Source of the DNA: Stackebrandtia endophytica
GTDB taxonomy: Bacteria; Actinomycetota; Actinomycetes; Mycobacteriales; Micromonosporaceae
Length of the DNA stretch: 64,000 nt
NCBI RefSeq assembly: GCF_006716355.1
Contig: NZ_VFOW01000001.1
Span: 310,001 to 374,000 of the forward strand
Reading direction: 5' to 3'
Part shown: positions 10,311 through 19,021 of the stretch, one piece after another
How positions within the stretch are numbered: position 1 is the first letter of the stretch
How the letters are laid out: each line of letters opens with the position of its first letter
Translations under genes and position numbers: made by a program
Notes under the pieces: model-generated
What the model was told of the DNA's origin: nothing
Databases searched by the model: none
The model's input: the letters and a program-made list of their open reading frames with translations, nothing else

Positions 10311-11138
10311 TCAGGCCAGCGCGCCGGCGGTGGCACGCCAGGTGAGCAGACTCACGTCACCCCAGCGTTCGCGGGCGGTCCGACGATCATCCAGCGGTGA
10401 GCGGCCCTGGTCGAGCAGGGCTCGTAGCCGACCGAGGCCGGCGGCGAGCTCGGCGGGGTTGTCACGTTCCATTCGTTCAAAGAAGCTGGTCTGTCGGCGA
10501 AGTCGCTCGTCCAACATCGATTCCGGAACCGCGCACAGGGCCGCGATGGACGCGTCGCTCAAATCATGGAACCACAGTGGATGAATTTCACAGCCGGGTA
10601 GGACCGACATCAGATCCTCCGCGCTCGGACGCCGGGAGGCGGCGAAGTCACGCATACTCGGAAACAGGTCGAATGCCCACGTCACGTCGGTGAGATGCTC
10701 GGCGGTCAAGCCGACGACGGCCAGAACGCCGCCTGGTCGCAGCACCCGGGCCGCCTCCCGCAGCGCCTGCCGCCAGTCCTCCACCTGATGCAGCATCGAC
10801 ACCATCATCACCGCGTCGACGCTGTCGTCGGCGCCCGGAAGCGCGCAGGCGTCCCCGGCCAGCACGTCCAGGCCCTTGGCCGCGGCCTGTGACCGCATGT
10901 CGGGGCTGACATCCACGACGGTGGCCGACCATCCGGCCGCCTTCATGGCCTCGGCGTAGTTCCCGGTGCCGCCGCCGACGTCCCACAGGGTGCGGCCCGG
11001 CGCGGCGGCGAGGTGTTCCAGCAACGGTTTCACCAGTGACGGGCTGGCTCCCCGAGTCTGGTCGTAGCGTCCGGCCTGGTCGCTGTAATCGTGTCGCAGA
11101 TTGGAGTTGAGCCTGGTGGTGCTCGCGATGACCGACAT
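10311..11138 (-). CDS. SAM-dependent class I methyltransferase
   Basis: A 275-residue Rossmann-type methyltransferase. Motif I is LWDVGGGTGNYAEA (about 50-63), followed by the acidic motif II VVDVSPDM and motif post-I DACALPGADDSVDAV, then VLRPGGVLAVV. This is the UbiE/Methyltransf_11 group; the acceptor is unknown. Its ATG overlaps the last base of the upstream MerR gene (TGATG), so it is translated by re-initiation and is almost certainly the regulator's target. The pairing suggests a small-molecule-inducible modification or resistance function, but that is inference. Confidence 0.86.
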   Translation of the reverse strand: MSVIASTTRLNSNLRHDYSDQAGRYDQTRGASPSLVKPLLEHLAAAPGRTLWDVGGGTGNYAEAMKAAGWSATVVDVSPDMRSQAAAKGLDVLAGDACALPGADDSVDAVMMVSMLHQVEDWRQALREAARVLRPGGVLAVVGLTAEHLTDVTWAFDLFPSMRDFAASRRPSAEDLMSVLPGCEIHPLWFHDLSDASIAALCAVPESMLDERLRRQTSFFERMERDNPAELAAGLGRLRALLDQGRSPLDDRRTARERWGDVSLLTWRATAGALA

Positions 11139-11506
11139 CAGATCGGCACGTTGCGGGTCTCGTCCCGCAGCAGGACCTCGTGCAGCGACTCCAAGCGCCG
11201 CGCCAGTAGGCGGCCCTCCTCGATCTCGGCGCGCACCTGACGCAACTGTGCGTCCACGACCTCGGCGAGCGGCCGATCGTAGTCCCGGTCGAGCAGGGCG
11301 GGCATCTCCTTGAGTTTGAACCCGAGGCGTCGCAGCGCCTGAATCCGGTAGATCCGTTCGATGTCGGCGGCGGAGTAGACCCGGTGTCCGTTGTCGGATC
11401 GCCGGTGCGGGACCAACAACCCGAGCCGGTCGTAGTGATGCAGTGTCCTGACGGTGAGGCCGGTGGCCTTGGCGACTTCCCCGATTTCCAATCCGTTATA
11501 TGTCAT
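11138..11506 (-). CDS. MerR family transcriptional regulator
   Basis: A 122-residue minimal MerR protein: winged helix GEVAKATGLTVRTLHHYDRLGLL at residues 8-30, wing RSDNGHRVYS, then helix AADIERIYRIQALRRLGFKL and a C-terminal dimerisation coiled coil. There is no separate effector domain, so sensing may be by the helix itself or by a partner. It is the first gene of a two-gene unit with the methyltransferase. The promoter is of the classical MerR type, with an over-long spacer and a palindrome. Confidence 0.9.
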   Translation of the reverse strand: MTYNGLEIGEVAKATGLTVRTLHHYDRLGLLVPHRRSDNGHRVYSAADIERIYRIQALRRLGFKLKEMPALLDRDYDRPLAEVVDAQLRQVRAEIEEGRLLARRLESLHEVLLRDETRNVPI

Positions 11507-11512
11507 GCCTCG

Positions 11513-11543
11513 ATCATCGCCGCCTGACGTAACGTCAGGTCCA
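11513..11543 (-). promoter_or_regulatory. MerR-type promoter with 19-bp spacer and perfect palindrome
   Basis: On the minus strand: -35 TGGACC (11538-11543), a 19-base spacer, -10 GATGAT (11513-11518), then six bases to the ATG. The palindrome CCTGACGT-A-ACGTCAGG (11523-11539) lies in the spacer. A 19-base spacer that the regulator must untwist is the hallmark of MerR-controlled promoters, and the message seems leaderless. Confidence 0.8.
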
Positions 11544-11573
11544 GTTCACATGATCGAGCTCACAGGTCACCGA

Positions 11574-12626
11574 TCACCGGCCCGAGATGATTCCCGGAAC
11601 CGTCGGTTCGCCGGTCTCCCACGGGTGGTCCTCGTCGACCGACCCGGATTCGGGCCGCTCTCGAAGTCGTTCGACGTCGTACTCCACCGGCACGACCACC
11701 GGACGGCGTGTCCTCCCGATGACGTCCTTTCCGGCGGTCGAGGTGGTGACCTTCGGAGCGCGGGTGATGTACTGAGGACGGGTGGCGCCCACCGTCGGAA
11801 TCGTCGGGGTTCCCAGTACCGACGAGGTGTAGCCGCCGGAGCTGACCGAGGCCGGCAGCATCGGCCCGCCGGAGCCGGGTACGCCGGGGGCGCTGGACAG
11901 AATCGGTCCCGAACCGGAGCCCATGCCACCCATACCGCCCATGCCGCCACCCGGATTGATCGGGACACCGCTGCCGGGGCCGTACTGAAGTTGGGGCTGA
12001 TCGTCCTCGGATCCCGGCGGCCCCACCATTCCCGGGGCGGAGGCACCGGCGTTGACGGGGATCGGCATGATGTTCATCCCGTCCCTCCCCGGTTCCGGGG
12101 GAAGGTAGCCGGGCATCTCGGCCAGGCCCTCGGCCAGTTCCACGATGTGACCGGTGGCCGCGTCCATGATGTCGCGCGCAACTTGATCGTAGGAGCTTCG
12201 CAGCGAAGCGTCCGGGGTCGAATCGCCGACGGTGACCGCGATGTCGTCGGGAACGTAGCGTTGGTCGGCCGACGGGGCGGTCGACTCCCTGGCGACAGTC
12301 CACTGCTGACGCAGCTTGTCGAGTTCATCCTTGGTGTATTCGACGTAGTGGGCGATGCCGAACCAGATCGTGCGGTTGCTTCGAGCGATCCGAGCCGCAT
12401 CGGTCAGCACCGTCACCAGTTGGTCCAGTGCCGACAGTTGTCCGTCGGCCGGACCTGTCCAGGCACGGCGAAGCCGGGTGCGCAACGCGGTCACGATCCG
12501 CAACCGGTCGTCCAGCAGATCGGCGGCGGCGGCCCAACCATCGGCTTGTCGCCGCATGTCTTCGGGCCGGTCGACGCCGACGACGTCGCACAGTTCGGGC
12601 AGCCCGTAGCGGTCGAAATCTCCCAT
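11574..12626 (-). CDS. Helical protein with Pro/Gly-rich C terminus, WXG/ESX-substrate-like
   Basis: A 350-residue protein I cannot assign firmly. Residues about 20-170 are alpha-helical, with a Trp-Thr-Gly motif (RRAWTGPADGQ) where WXG/PPE proteins have their turn. Residues about 175-330 are low-complexity, rich in Pro, Gly, Met and Ser, with MGGMGGMGSGSG repeats, and the last 30 are acidic. Helical head plus disordered tail resembles type VII-exported or WXG-fold proteins of actinobacteria. It starts two bases after the stop of the upstream small helical gene, forming an operon. No type VII ATPase or membrane gene is in the window, so export is an inference. Confidence 0.7.
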   Translation of the reverse strand: MGDFDRYGLPELCDVVGVDRPEDMRRQADGWAAAADLLDDRLRIVTALRTRLRRAWTGPADGQLSALDQLVTVLTDAARIARSNRTIWFGIAHYVEYTKDELDKLRQQWTVARESTAPSADQRYVPDDIAVTVGDSTPDASLRSSYDQVARDIMDAATGHIVELAEGLAEMPGYLPPEPGRDGMNIMPIPVNAGASAPGMVGPPGSEDDQPQLQYGPGSGVPINPGGGMGGMGGMGSGSGPILSSAPGVPGSGGPMLPASVSSGGYTSSVLGTPTIPTVGATRPQYITRAPKVTTSTAGKDVIGRTRRPVVVPVEYDVERLRERPESGSVDEDHPWETGEPTVPGIISGR

Positions 12627-12628
12627 GG

Positions 12629-13006
12629 TCAGTCTCGATTCTGCGTGATCGCGCCGTCGACGGTCTCGTCCTCGACGGTGTCGACCTCGATCGCGAGCTC
12701 GGTGTCGGTTCGCGAGAAGTCGGTAGCCACCCGCCCGGCGGTCTCTCCCAGGAAGTCCAGCGCCGTGGCCAGGTTGTCCATCAGCGTGATGACCGAGTCC
12801 ACCGCCGCCTCGTATCCGCGGCTGACCGATTGCCCGGGAACGTTGCGTTCATCGGCGGCATAGCTGCGGCACGGCGCCTCGGGATCCTCACTCAGACCGG
12901 GGAGCACGTAGGCGGCATCGGTACGGAGACTCTCGGCGGCATCGATCATGTCGATCCCGATCGCCCTGAGCGCGACGATGTCGACTTCGCTTCGACCCTC
13001 AGACAT
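12629..13006 (-). CDS. Small acidic helical protein, possible ESX-associated
   Basis: A 125-residue acidic, mostly helical protein without signal peptide or membrane segment; family not recognised. Size, helical content and pairing with a WXG-like gene recall the small partner proteins (EsxB or ESX-secretion-associated type), but no WXG turn is obvious. The ATG at 13006 was chosen over the upstream start at 13039 because GGAG lies eight bases before it. The gene is two bases from its downstream partner. Confidence 0.65.
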   Translation of the reverse strand: MSEGRSEVDIVALRAIGIDMIDAAESLRTDAAYVLPGLSEDPEAPCRSYAADERNVPGQSVSRGYEAAVDSVITLMDNLATALDFLGETAGRVATDFSRTDTELAIEVDTVEDETVDGAITQNRD

Positions 13007-13112
13007 CCAGTCAACTCCACCTTGTGCCATCGCGGCCACGCGGCCGTCATTCGCCTCGGCCGAGGGTCACCGGGGATTCGCGTTGTGCTGCCCGGCTCCA
13101 ACGGCCAGTCCA

Positions 13113-14246
13113 TTACACCATCTTTCGCCGATTCCGGTCGATACGGGAGTCGACGGTTTCGGCCAACGGCGGGGCGCTCATCACGGAAACGACGGTCGTC
13201 GCGATCGCGTCGTTCATCGCCAGCACCGCCGACTCGTACGCTGACAGCAGCGCGAGTGTCGAGTCGGCCGAATCGTCGTCGGCGTTGTCGGTCGACTCGC
13301 GCAGCATCCGCTCCTTGGCCGCGATGATCGCGCCCTGGTACTCCACGACGATGACGGCACAGCGGTCACGAGCCTGTTTCAAGTCGGCCCCTGCGAGCTC
13401 GAGACGGTCCACCAGGTCGGACAGTCGCCACCGCAGACGGGCGTCCTCATCGGGGTGGTCGTCGAGGAGCCGCACCGCAGTACCGCCGTTCTGCATTGTG
13501 GACGTATCACGGGAACCATTGGGGCACACGGCGTCGAGGGCACCGATCGCGTCCAAAACCCGTTCGGCCGCGACCCCGATCATCTCGGGCGATGACAACC
13601 ACAATGGAATAACGTGCTCACCGAGCACTCGCAGCCGTGATCCCATGGCCCGACCCACGAGTTCGGCCTCCTCCAACTGGTGCCCGTGGCGCGCCAGGGT
13701 GCACTCCAGACCGTCATCCGATTCGGTACCGACTCGGAAATCGTGGAACTCCGCCGCGGTGACCACGCCGACTCGCACCGGTGGCAGGCCGGGCGCCGGT
13801 ACGTCGAAGCCACAACCATCCACATCGGTATATCGGTAGGTCGCCTCCCGCCAGCCCGGCAATTCGACGTCACGATCCACCAGGGTGGCCTTGGGATTGG
13901 CCATGACCGTATTCATCGCCGATGGATCGATCGGCCGAGTCGGGGAGGCGTCCTGCGGTCCACCGCCGCTCCCGACGTCCGCCGCCTCAAGCTCGACCAG
14001 CGCTGCCGAACCCCGCCTCCGCAGGGCATCCCGCAGTCGGGCCAACTCCTCGTCGCACCTCCGATGGGCGGTGTCGACGACGTCACGCCACCGGGTCGCC
14101 GCTTCCCCACCGCCGAACGCCCAGTCGGGTACACGAGCAGATGCCACGGCCACGCGGATTCGGTCGAGTTCGTCCGCGTCGCGCAACCGCTTTCGCGCGA
14201 GACCGACGAGCGCTTTCCTGGAGACCGTCGAGAATTCCCCGCTCAT
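13113..14246 (-). CDS. Hypothetical protein, first gene of the WXG-like cluster
   Basis: A 377-residue soluble protein, not recognised. Residues 1-110 are basic and helical with several Arg-rich amphipathic stretches (LARLRDALRRRG). The middle (about 125-235) seems to be a mixed alpha/beta domain, and the C-terminal third is again helical. No signal peptide or membrane segment. The ATG at 14246 has a purine-rich GGGGGA about eight bases upstream; a longer start at 14321 adds an Arg-rich extension and is less likely. It lies 106 bases upstream of the small helical gene on the same strand and may head that operon. Confidence 0.65.
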   Translation of the reverse strand: MSGEFSTVSRKALVGLARKRLRDADELDRIRVAVASARVPDWAFGGGEAATRWRDVVDTAHRRCDEELARLRDALRRRGSAALVELEAADVGSGGGPQDASPTRPIDPSAMNTVMANPKATLVDRDVELPGWREATYRYTDVDGCGFDVPAPGLPPVRVGVVTAAEFHDFRVGTESDDGLECTLARHGHQLEEAELVGRAMGSRLRVLGEHVIPLWLSSPEMIGVAAERVLDAIGALDAVCPNGSRDTSTMQNGGTAVRLLDDHPDEDARLRWRLSDLVDRLELAGADLKQARDRCAVIVVEYQGAIIAAKERMLRESTDNADDDSADSTLALLSAYESAVLAMNDAIATTVVSVMSAPPLAETVDSRIDRNRRKMV

Positions 14247-14508
14247 CACCGGATTCCCCCGCAACACAATCTCATGTAGACCTCTTTCGCGCGCACGGAT
14301 GACGAGTCGTCTCGGCACCATCGTCCTTGGCTTCCGGGTCGACGTTGACCGGTTCTGCCACGAACACCGACACTCACACTTCTCGATTCAGCGATACGGC
14401 ATCATTGTGCCCACCGTATTGCGCCTCGGTCTTTAGTCCACCCGGCCGAAAATCCTTGCACCATCGTGGAAGCCCCGGCAGGCGACGACGGCCGGAAAGG
14501 AACCGCCG

Positions 14509-16302
14509 ATGCTCCTTCGTCTGCTGGGAGCCGTGGAAGTCGCCGACGGCTCCGGCTGGCGCCGCGCGGGACCTGCGAAGCAGTCGTGCGTCTTGGCCGC
14601 ACTGACCCTCGCACGTGGACAACCACTCTCCACCGATGAACTCATCCAACGCGTATGGCATCATGATCCGCCGCTTTCGGCATCCAATGTGCTCTACAGC
14701 CATATGACCAGGCTCAGGGCACTGTTCAACGACATTGACGACATCCAACTCACTCGCCATCGCGATCAGGGCTACCGTCTGCTCATCCCGGACCGGTCGG
14801 TCGACGTATTCGCGATGCGCCACCTGGTGGCACGAGCCCAGCAGGCCACCGGCGCCGACGACCTGGACGCCGCACGACGGCTGTGGGCGGCAGCGGCCGA
14901 ACTCTGGCGCGGCCCCGCCCTTACCGGCGTCGAGGGCCGGTGGGCCGACTCCATCCGCAAGAGTCTCCACAAGGAACAATTGACGGTCCTCACCGGACAA
15001 TACGGGACCGCGCTGATGCGCGGCGAACATCAGGCAGTGGTCGACGAACTGTCCCGACTGGCCGACGCACATCCCACCGCCGAAGCCCTGACGGCGCAGT
15101 ACATGCTGGCCCTGCACCGATGCGGACGCCCGGCCGAAGCCATCGCCCGATACGAGGAGACTCGCGGTCTCCTGCGCACCGAGTTCGGTGTCGACCCGTC
15201 ATCGGCGCTACGCGATCTGCACCGCAGGATGCTTCGCCAGGACCCCCAACTCGACTGGACACGGAGCCGATCCGGCACCGTACCGGCCGCCGGCGCGACC
15301 ACCGGCGGCTCCCATCGTCGCCTGGTGGCACCGCGTCAGCTGCCGGCCGACACCACGACGTTCATCGGACGCGATGAACCACTGCGCCAGATCGTCGCAG
15401 CAATCGACGGTCACAACCGAGTGGTCACCGTGGACGGCATGCCCGGTGTGGGAAAGACCGCGCTGGCGGTGCGAGCCGCCCACACCCTCGCGCCCCGATT
15501 CAACGACGGTCAACTCTTCGTGGATCTGCACGGTTGGGAGACCTCGACTCCGCCGCTGCGGCCGGTGGAGGCGCTGGGCCGCCTGCTGCGCAGCCTCGGA
15601 GTTCCACCGGATGCGGTGCCCGCACATCCGGACGAACGCGCCGCGGTGCTACGCCACACACTCACCGGAAGACGCGTGCTGCTGCTGTTGGACGGCGCCC
15701 GCGATCTGGACCAGATACGGCCCCTACTGCCCGCCGAACCCCGCTGCGCCGTGCTCATCACCGGACGACGCCGATTCATCGGCCTACACGACGCACCCGC
15801 GGTGTCGCTCGACATCCTCGCCGGCGACGCGGCGGTGGAGTTGTTCAACCGAATCGCCGAGCGCACATCCATCGTCGACGATGTCCTTCGCGTCATCGAC
15901 GCGTGCGGCCGGTTGCCACTGGCCATCCGGATCGCCGCCACCCGACTCCGCTCACGTCCTCACTGGAGTATTCGAGACCTGCTCGACCGGCTGTCTTCCA
16001 ACCGTCGGCTGCGGCTGCTCGATCACGGTTCACGCAGTCTCTCGACCGCCCTGGACGCCTCATTTCACGCGTTGACTCCGTTGTCGCGCACCGCGATGAC
16101 ACACCTGGCTCGGACCTCCCCCTTGACCGCCGCCGAGCTGGGGGCCGAGATGGACCTCGCCTCGTCCGAGGCCGAAGACCTGTTGGAGGAACTCTGTGAC
16201 GACAACCTCGTGCGCGGACTCAGCAGCGGCCGGTACCACGCCCACGATCTCGTGCGGGAATATGCCCGCCGCATCGGGCCGCTACCGGCCCATCCGGGGT
16301 GA
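14509..16302 (+). CDS. AfsR/SARP-type transcriptional regulator with NB-ARC ATPase
   Basis: A 597-residue regulator. Residues 1-90 are an OmpR-like winged helix (SARP DNA-binding domain); about 95-240 are the bacterial transcriptional activation domain (BTAD), ending FGVDPSSALRDLHRRML. An NB-ARC-type ATPase follows, with Walker A GMPGVGKTALA near residue 310 and Walker B LLLLDGARD. Unlike full AfsR there is no C-terminal TPR array: the protein ends soon after the ATPase winged helix. AAAGGA precedes the ATG by eight bases. SARPs usually activate specialised-metabolite clusters, but no biosynthetic cluster is next to it; the divergent WXG-like cluster is the only neighbour. Confidence 0.9.
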   Translation: MLLRLLGAVEVADGSGWRRAGPAKQSCVLAALTLARGQPLSTDELIQRVWHHDPPLSASNVLYSHMTRLRALFNDIDDIQLTRHRDQGYRLLIPDRSVDVFAMRHLVARAQQATGADDLDAARRLWAAAAELWRGPALTGVEGRWADSIRKSLHKEQLTVLTGQYGTALMRGEHQAVVDELSRLADAHPTAEALTAQYMLALHRCGRPAEAIARYEETRGLLRTEFGVDPSSALRDLHRRMLRQDPQLDWTRSRSGTVPAAGATTGGSHRRLVAPRQLPADTTTFIGRDEPLRQIVAAIDGHNRVVTVDGMPGVGKTALAVRAAHTLAPRFNDGQLFVDLHGWETSTPPLRPVEALGRLLRSLGVPPDAVPAHPDERAAVLRHTLTGRRVLLLLDGARDLDQIRPLLPAEPRCAVLITGRRRFIGLHDAPAVSLDILAGDAAVELFNRIAERTSIVDDVLRVIDACGRLPLAIRIAATRLRSRPHWSIRDLLDRLSSNRRLRLLDHGSRSLSTALDASFHALTPLSRTAMTHLARTSPLTAAELGAEMDLASSEAEDLLEELCDDNLVRGLSSGRYHAHDLVREYARRIGPLPAHPG

Positions 16303-16397
16303 CACGCCCGCTCCAACCACCCATGGCGGGTTTGAGCCGTTACTGTCTCGGGTACGGGAATGGAACACAGCCGCAACGACCATTGAGGTGATACGTC

Positions 16398-16940
16398 ATG
16401 GCCGGTCAGAAGATCGTGGTGGGAGTCGACGGCTCCGAAGGTGGACGGCGGGCACTGACGTGGGCGTTGAACGCGCAACCACTCGACGCCCCCGTCGAGG
16501 CGGTCATGGCGTGGCAGCGTGAGGTGAACGACGCGGCGATGATCGGCGGCACCATCGCGATCACCGATCCCGAGGAGGAGCGCAAACGCGCCGAAGTCGT
16601 CCTGGCCAATGAAATCGAAGACGCCGTCAGTGCCGTCGGCAGCGACCGACGGGTCACCGGCCAGGTCATCCTGGGCATTCCGGGAGTGGTCCTCGCCGAA
16701 GCGGCACATGACGCCTACATGTTGATCCTGGGCAGTCACGGACATGGTCGACTGCACCACGCCTTCCTGGGATCGGTCACCGAGGAGTGCATTCGCCAGG
16801 CCAAGTGCCCGGTACTGGTCATCCCGGTTCCCCAGGAGGAGAACGGTTCCGAGTTACCGGTTACTCGTGGCGGGTGGTCACTCCCAACCGATCACGCAGC
16901 CCGGATATCCCGTCGGCCACGATCGCCGGGTCGTCGGTGA
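16398..16940 (+). CDS. Universal stress protein (UspA family)
   Basis: A 180-residue protein with a single Usp domain. The N terminus IVVGVDGSEGGRRAL is the first nucleotide-binding strand and helix, and GSHGHGRLHHAFLGS matches the ATP-binding pattern GX2GX9G(S/T), so it is of the ATP-binding type. It probably acts in dormancy or general stress. The domain ends near residue 148 (PVLVIPVP); the last 30 residues are a basic tail encoded opposite the 3' end of the convergent APH gene, an 80-base overlap. Confidence 0.88.
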   Translation: MAGQKIVVGVDGSEGGRRALTWALNAQPLDAPVEAVMAWQREVNDAAMIGGTIAITDPEEERKRAEVVLANEIEDAVSAVGSDRRVTGQVILGIPGVVLAEAAHDAYMLILGSHGHGRLHHAFLGSVTEECIRQAKCPVLVIPVPQEENGSELPVTRGGWSLPTDHAARISRRPRSPGRR

Positions 16941-17718
16941 GTACTCCGTGGTGAATCGCGTGGACCGCACCCATCCAACGGTAGAACCGCAACCGCGGCC
17001 AGTCGACGCTCATCCCGCCCGCTACGAGGAGCCGCCGCAGCGACGTCTCCCCGAATGCGATCAACAAGCCGACGAGGTCGATCGCCGGGTCTCCCACCGT
17101 GGCGGTTTCGAAGTCGATGAGTCCGGTGACCTCGCCGTGCTCCTCGTCGACCAGAACGTGTTCGACGCCCAGGTCACAGTGGATCAGAGTCGGCGTGAGG
17201 TCGTGAAGCCGTCCCAGCATCCGGTCGTAGGCGTATCGCATCCGGTCGGCGAGATCGGTGTCCAGGACCGGTATCACCAGGCGATCGATCCATTCTCGAT
17301 ACTCGTTCGCGTAACGATCGTGCCATGACGGGCTCTCGCCCAACAGTTCGAGGGCGCGGTCGACGGGGAAGGCGTGAAGCTGTCGCAGCGCTCGCCACAC
17401 CGGCTCCGTCGGATCGCCGATGCGCAACGGCCGACCCGGCAATCGCCGATACACCATGTATCGATGTCCACGGTGGTCTCCCACCCGAATCGGAACGGGC
17501 ACCGAGAAGTCGACGGCCGCCGCCAGTTCCGGCAGGAGCCGTTCCTCTCGGCGGTGGGCATCGGAGATCTCCCGATCGCGCGCAACCCGCAGGATGTGCT
17601 CACCGGCCACATCGAAGGTCCACGACGCCCAACCACCGATCACCGGAGTCACCGTCGGATCGACCGCTCCGGGTAGGTCGAGGTCGGCGAGCAACGTCAC
17701 GGCATCCGTGGTGTCCAT
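16861..17718 (-). CDS. Aminoglycoside phosphotransferase (APH) family kinase-like protein
   Basis: A 285-residue protein with the APH/protein-kinase-like fold: nucleotide loop and Lys region at about 25-50, catalytic block LIHCDLGVEHVLVD, and metal-binding block LIDFETATVGDPAIDL. In the catalytic loop the usual HxDxxxxN ends in His rather than Asn, a form also found in an actinobacterial APH subgroup, so activity should not be assumed lost. The phosphoacceptor is unknown and antibiotic resistance cannot be inferred. The ATG at 17718 was chosen because the longer frame adds only low-complexity residues. Confidence 0.82.
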   Translation of the reverse strand: MDTTDAVTLLADLDLPGAVDPTVTPVIGGWASWTFDVAGEHILRVARDREISDAHRREERLLPELAAAVDFSVPVPIRVGDHRGHRYMVYRRLPGRPLRIGDPTEPVWRALRQLHAFPVDRALELLGESPSWHDRYANEYREWIDRLVIPVLDTDLADRMRYAYDRMLGRLHDLTPTLIHCDLGVEHVLVDEEHGEVTGLIDFETATVGDPAIDLVGLLIAFGETSLRRLLVAGGMSVDWPRLRFYRWMGAVHAIHHGVLTDDPAIVADGISGLRDRLGVTTRHE

Positions 17719-17839
17719 GAACGCGAACACTACGCCGCACCCGCCGCCAAGGCCCGCGGATTTCGCAGCGTTGGTGACCACCCTCGTTGCGCGCCAACGA
17801 GAACGGCCACGAACTCAAGCGGTCACCACGGCCACCGGA

Positions 17840-19018
17840 TCAGCGGGAGGGCGACGGAGGATGCCAATCGCTGACCGCGGCGGCTCCGGCTCCCCTGCTC
17901 AACCAGCCCTCCGGCATGGCACGAAGCAGGCCGTCGCGCATGGTGGTGCCGAGTTTGCCCCGGCTGCCCAGCAGCGCGGCCATCCGACGAGCCGTCTTGG
18001 CCAGACGCACGGTTCGACCGCGCCGCAGGTGTTCATACTCCCCCAGACCATCCGGAATCGAGGCGTGCGTGAGACAGATGCCGAGGGTCACCCCGTCCTC
18101 CAACGCGAGTCCGGCGCCCAAACCCAGATCGGGCGCCATCGCGTGGGCGGCGTCCCCGACCAACACGGCGCCACCGTCAGCAGCGACCTGGGTGTAACGC
18201 CGCGGCAGCGGATGGAGGTAGCTGAGTTGTTCCTGCCGTATCTCCTCCGGCCGCGTCGCGTTGATGAGCTTGGGGATGGGGTCGTGCCAGCCTCGGAACC
18301 ATTCGGCCAACAGCCGGTGACGGACGTCGGCGGGCTCGGGCCGCTGGCCCCCGCGCACGACCGCCGTCCAATAGGCGCCGCGTTCGGACAGCGGCGCGTA
18401 GCGGAATCGTTGTCCGTTGGCGCCGTGGGTCTCGCCGCCGTCATCGGGCAGCCGGGGCACCCGGTGCGGCGGGATGACCGCCCGGAAGGCGACGGTTCCA
18501 GTTCCGGTCACGGTGGCATGCGGATCGATGCCGGTGCGTACCGCGCTGTTGATGCCGTCGGCACCGACCACCAGGTCCGCCGGCCATCGCCTGGTGTTGT
18601 CGCCGGCGGCCGGGTGCACCAGGTCGACGTTGGTGACGGTGACTCCGGTGTGGATCTCAACGCGGTCGCCCAGGGCCGACACCAGGGCCTCCAGCAGGTC
18701 GCCGCGATGGAACACCACGGACTGCGGCTCAGTGCGATCGACGGGCTCGGGGGTCACCGAACGGATCAGTGGTTTTCCATCGGGCCGTCGCAGCACTCCG
18801 GAGTCGAACGGCTGGGCTATGGCGTCTATCGCCAGGCCCAGCCCGAGCGCTCGGAGCGCTCGCATCGCGTTCGCCTGCACCAGCAGCGCGGTACCGTCGT
18901 CGCGCAGTCGGTCACCGCGTTCGAGCAGTGCCACCCGCCATCCGGCTTGTTCGAGCGCTATAGCCGAGGCAAGGCCGCCGATGCCCGCCCCGACGATGAC
19001 CGCGCGCCGCTGGGTCAT
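17840..19018 (-). CDS. FAD-dependent monooxygenase (PHBH-fold)
   Basis: A 392-residue flavoprotein of the p-hydroxybenzoate hydroxylase group. The N-terminal dinucleotide motif VIVGAGIGGLASAIALEQAG (GxGxxG) is followed by ERGDRLR, the DG motif (LVVGADGINSAVR) sits in the middle, and the second FAD motif VLVGDAAHAMAPDLGLGAGLALEDG lies towards the end. It is expected to hydroxylate an aromatic or other small substrate with NAD(P)H and O2; substrate unknown. It ends three bases after the lgt start region and both read the same way, but lgt belongs to the trp block and the association is probably incidental. Confidence 0.9.
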   Translation of the reverse strand: MTQRRAVIVGAGIGGLASAIALEQAGWRVALLERGDRLRDDGTALLVQANAMRALRALGLGLAIDAIAQPFDSGVLRRPDGKPLIRSVTPEPVDRTEPQSVVFHRGDLLEALVSALGDRVEIHTGVTVTNVDLVHPAAGDNTRRWPADLVVGADGINSAVRTGIDPHATVTGTGTVAFRAVIPPHRVPRLPDDGGETHGANGQRFRYAPLSERGAYWTAVVRGGQRPEPADVRHRLLAEWFRGWHDPIPKLINATRPEEIRQEQLSYLHPLPRRYTQVAADGGAVLVGDAAHAMAPDLGLGAGLALEDGVTLGICLTHASIPDGLGEYEHLRRGRTVRLAKTARRMAALLGSRGKLGTTMRDGLLRAMPEGWLSRGAGAAAVSDWHPPSPSR

Positions 19019-19021
19019 CGG

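Noticed and set aside
14374-16760. Long minus-strand frames opposite the SARP and stress-protein genes
   Set aside because: The plus-strand genes have complete domains; the minus frames have none.
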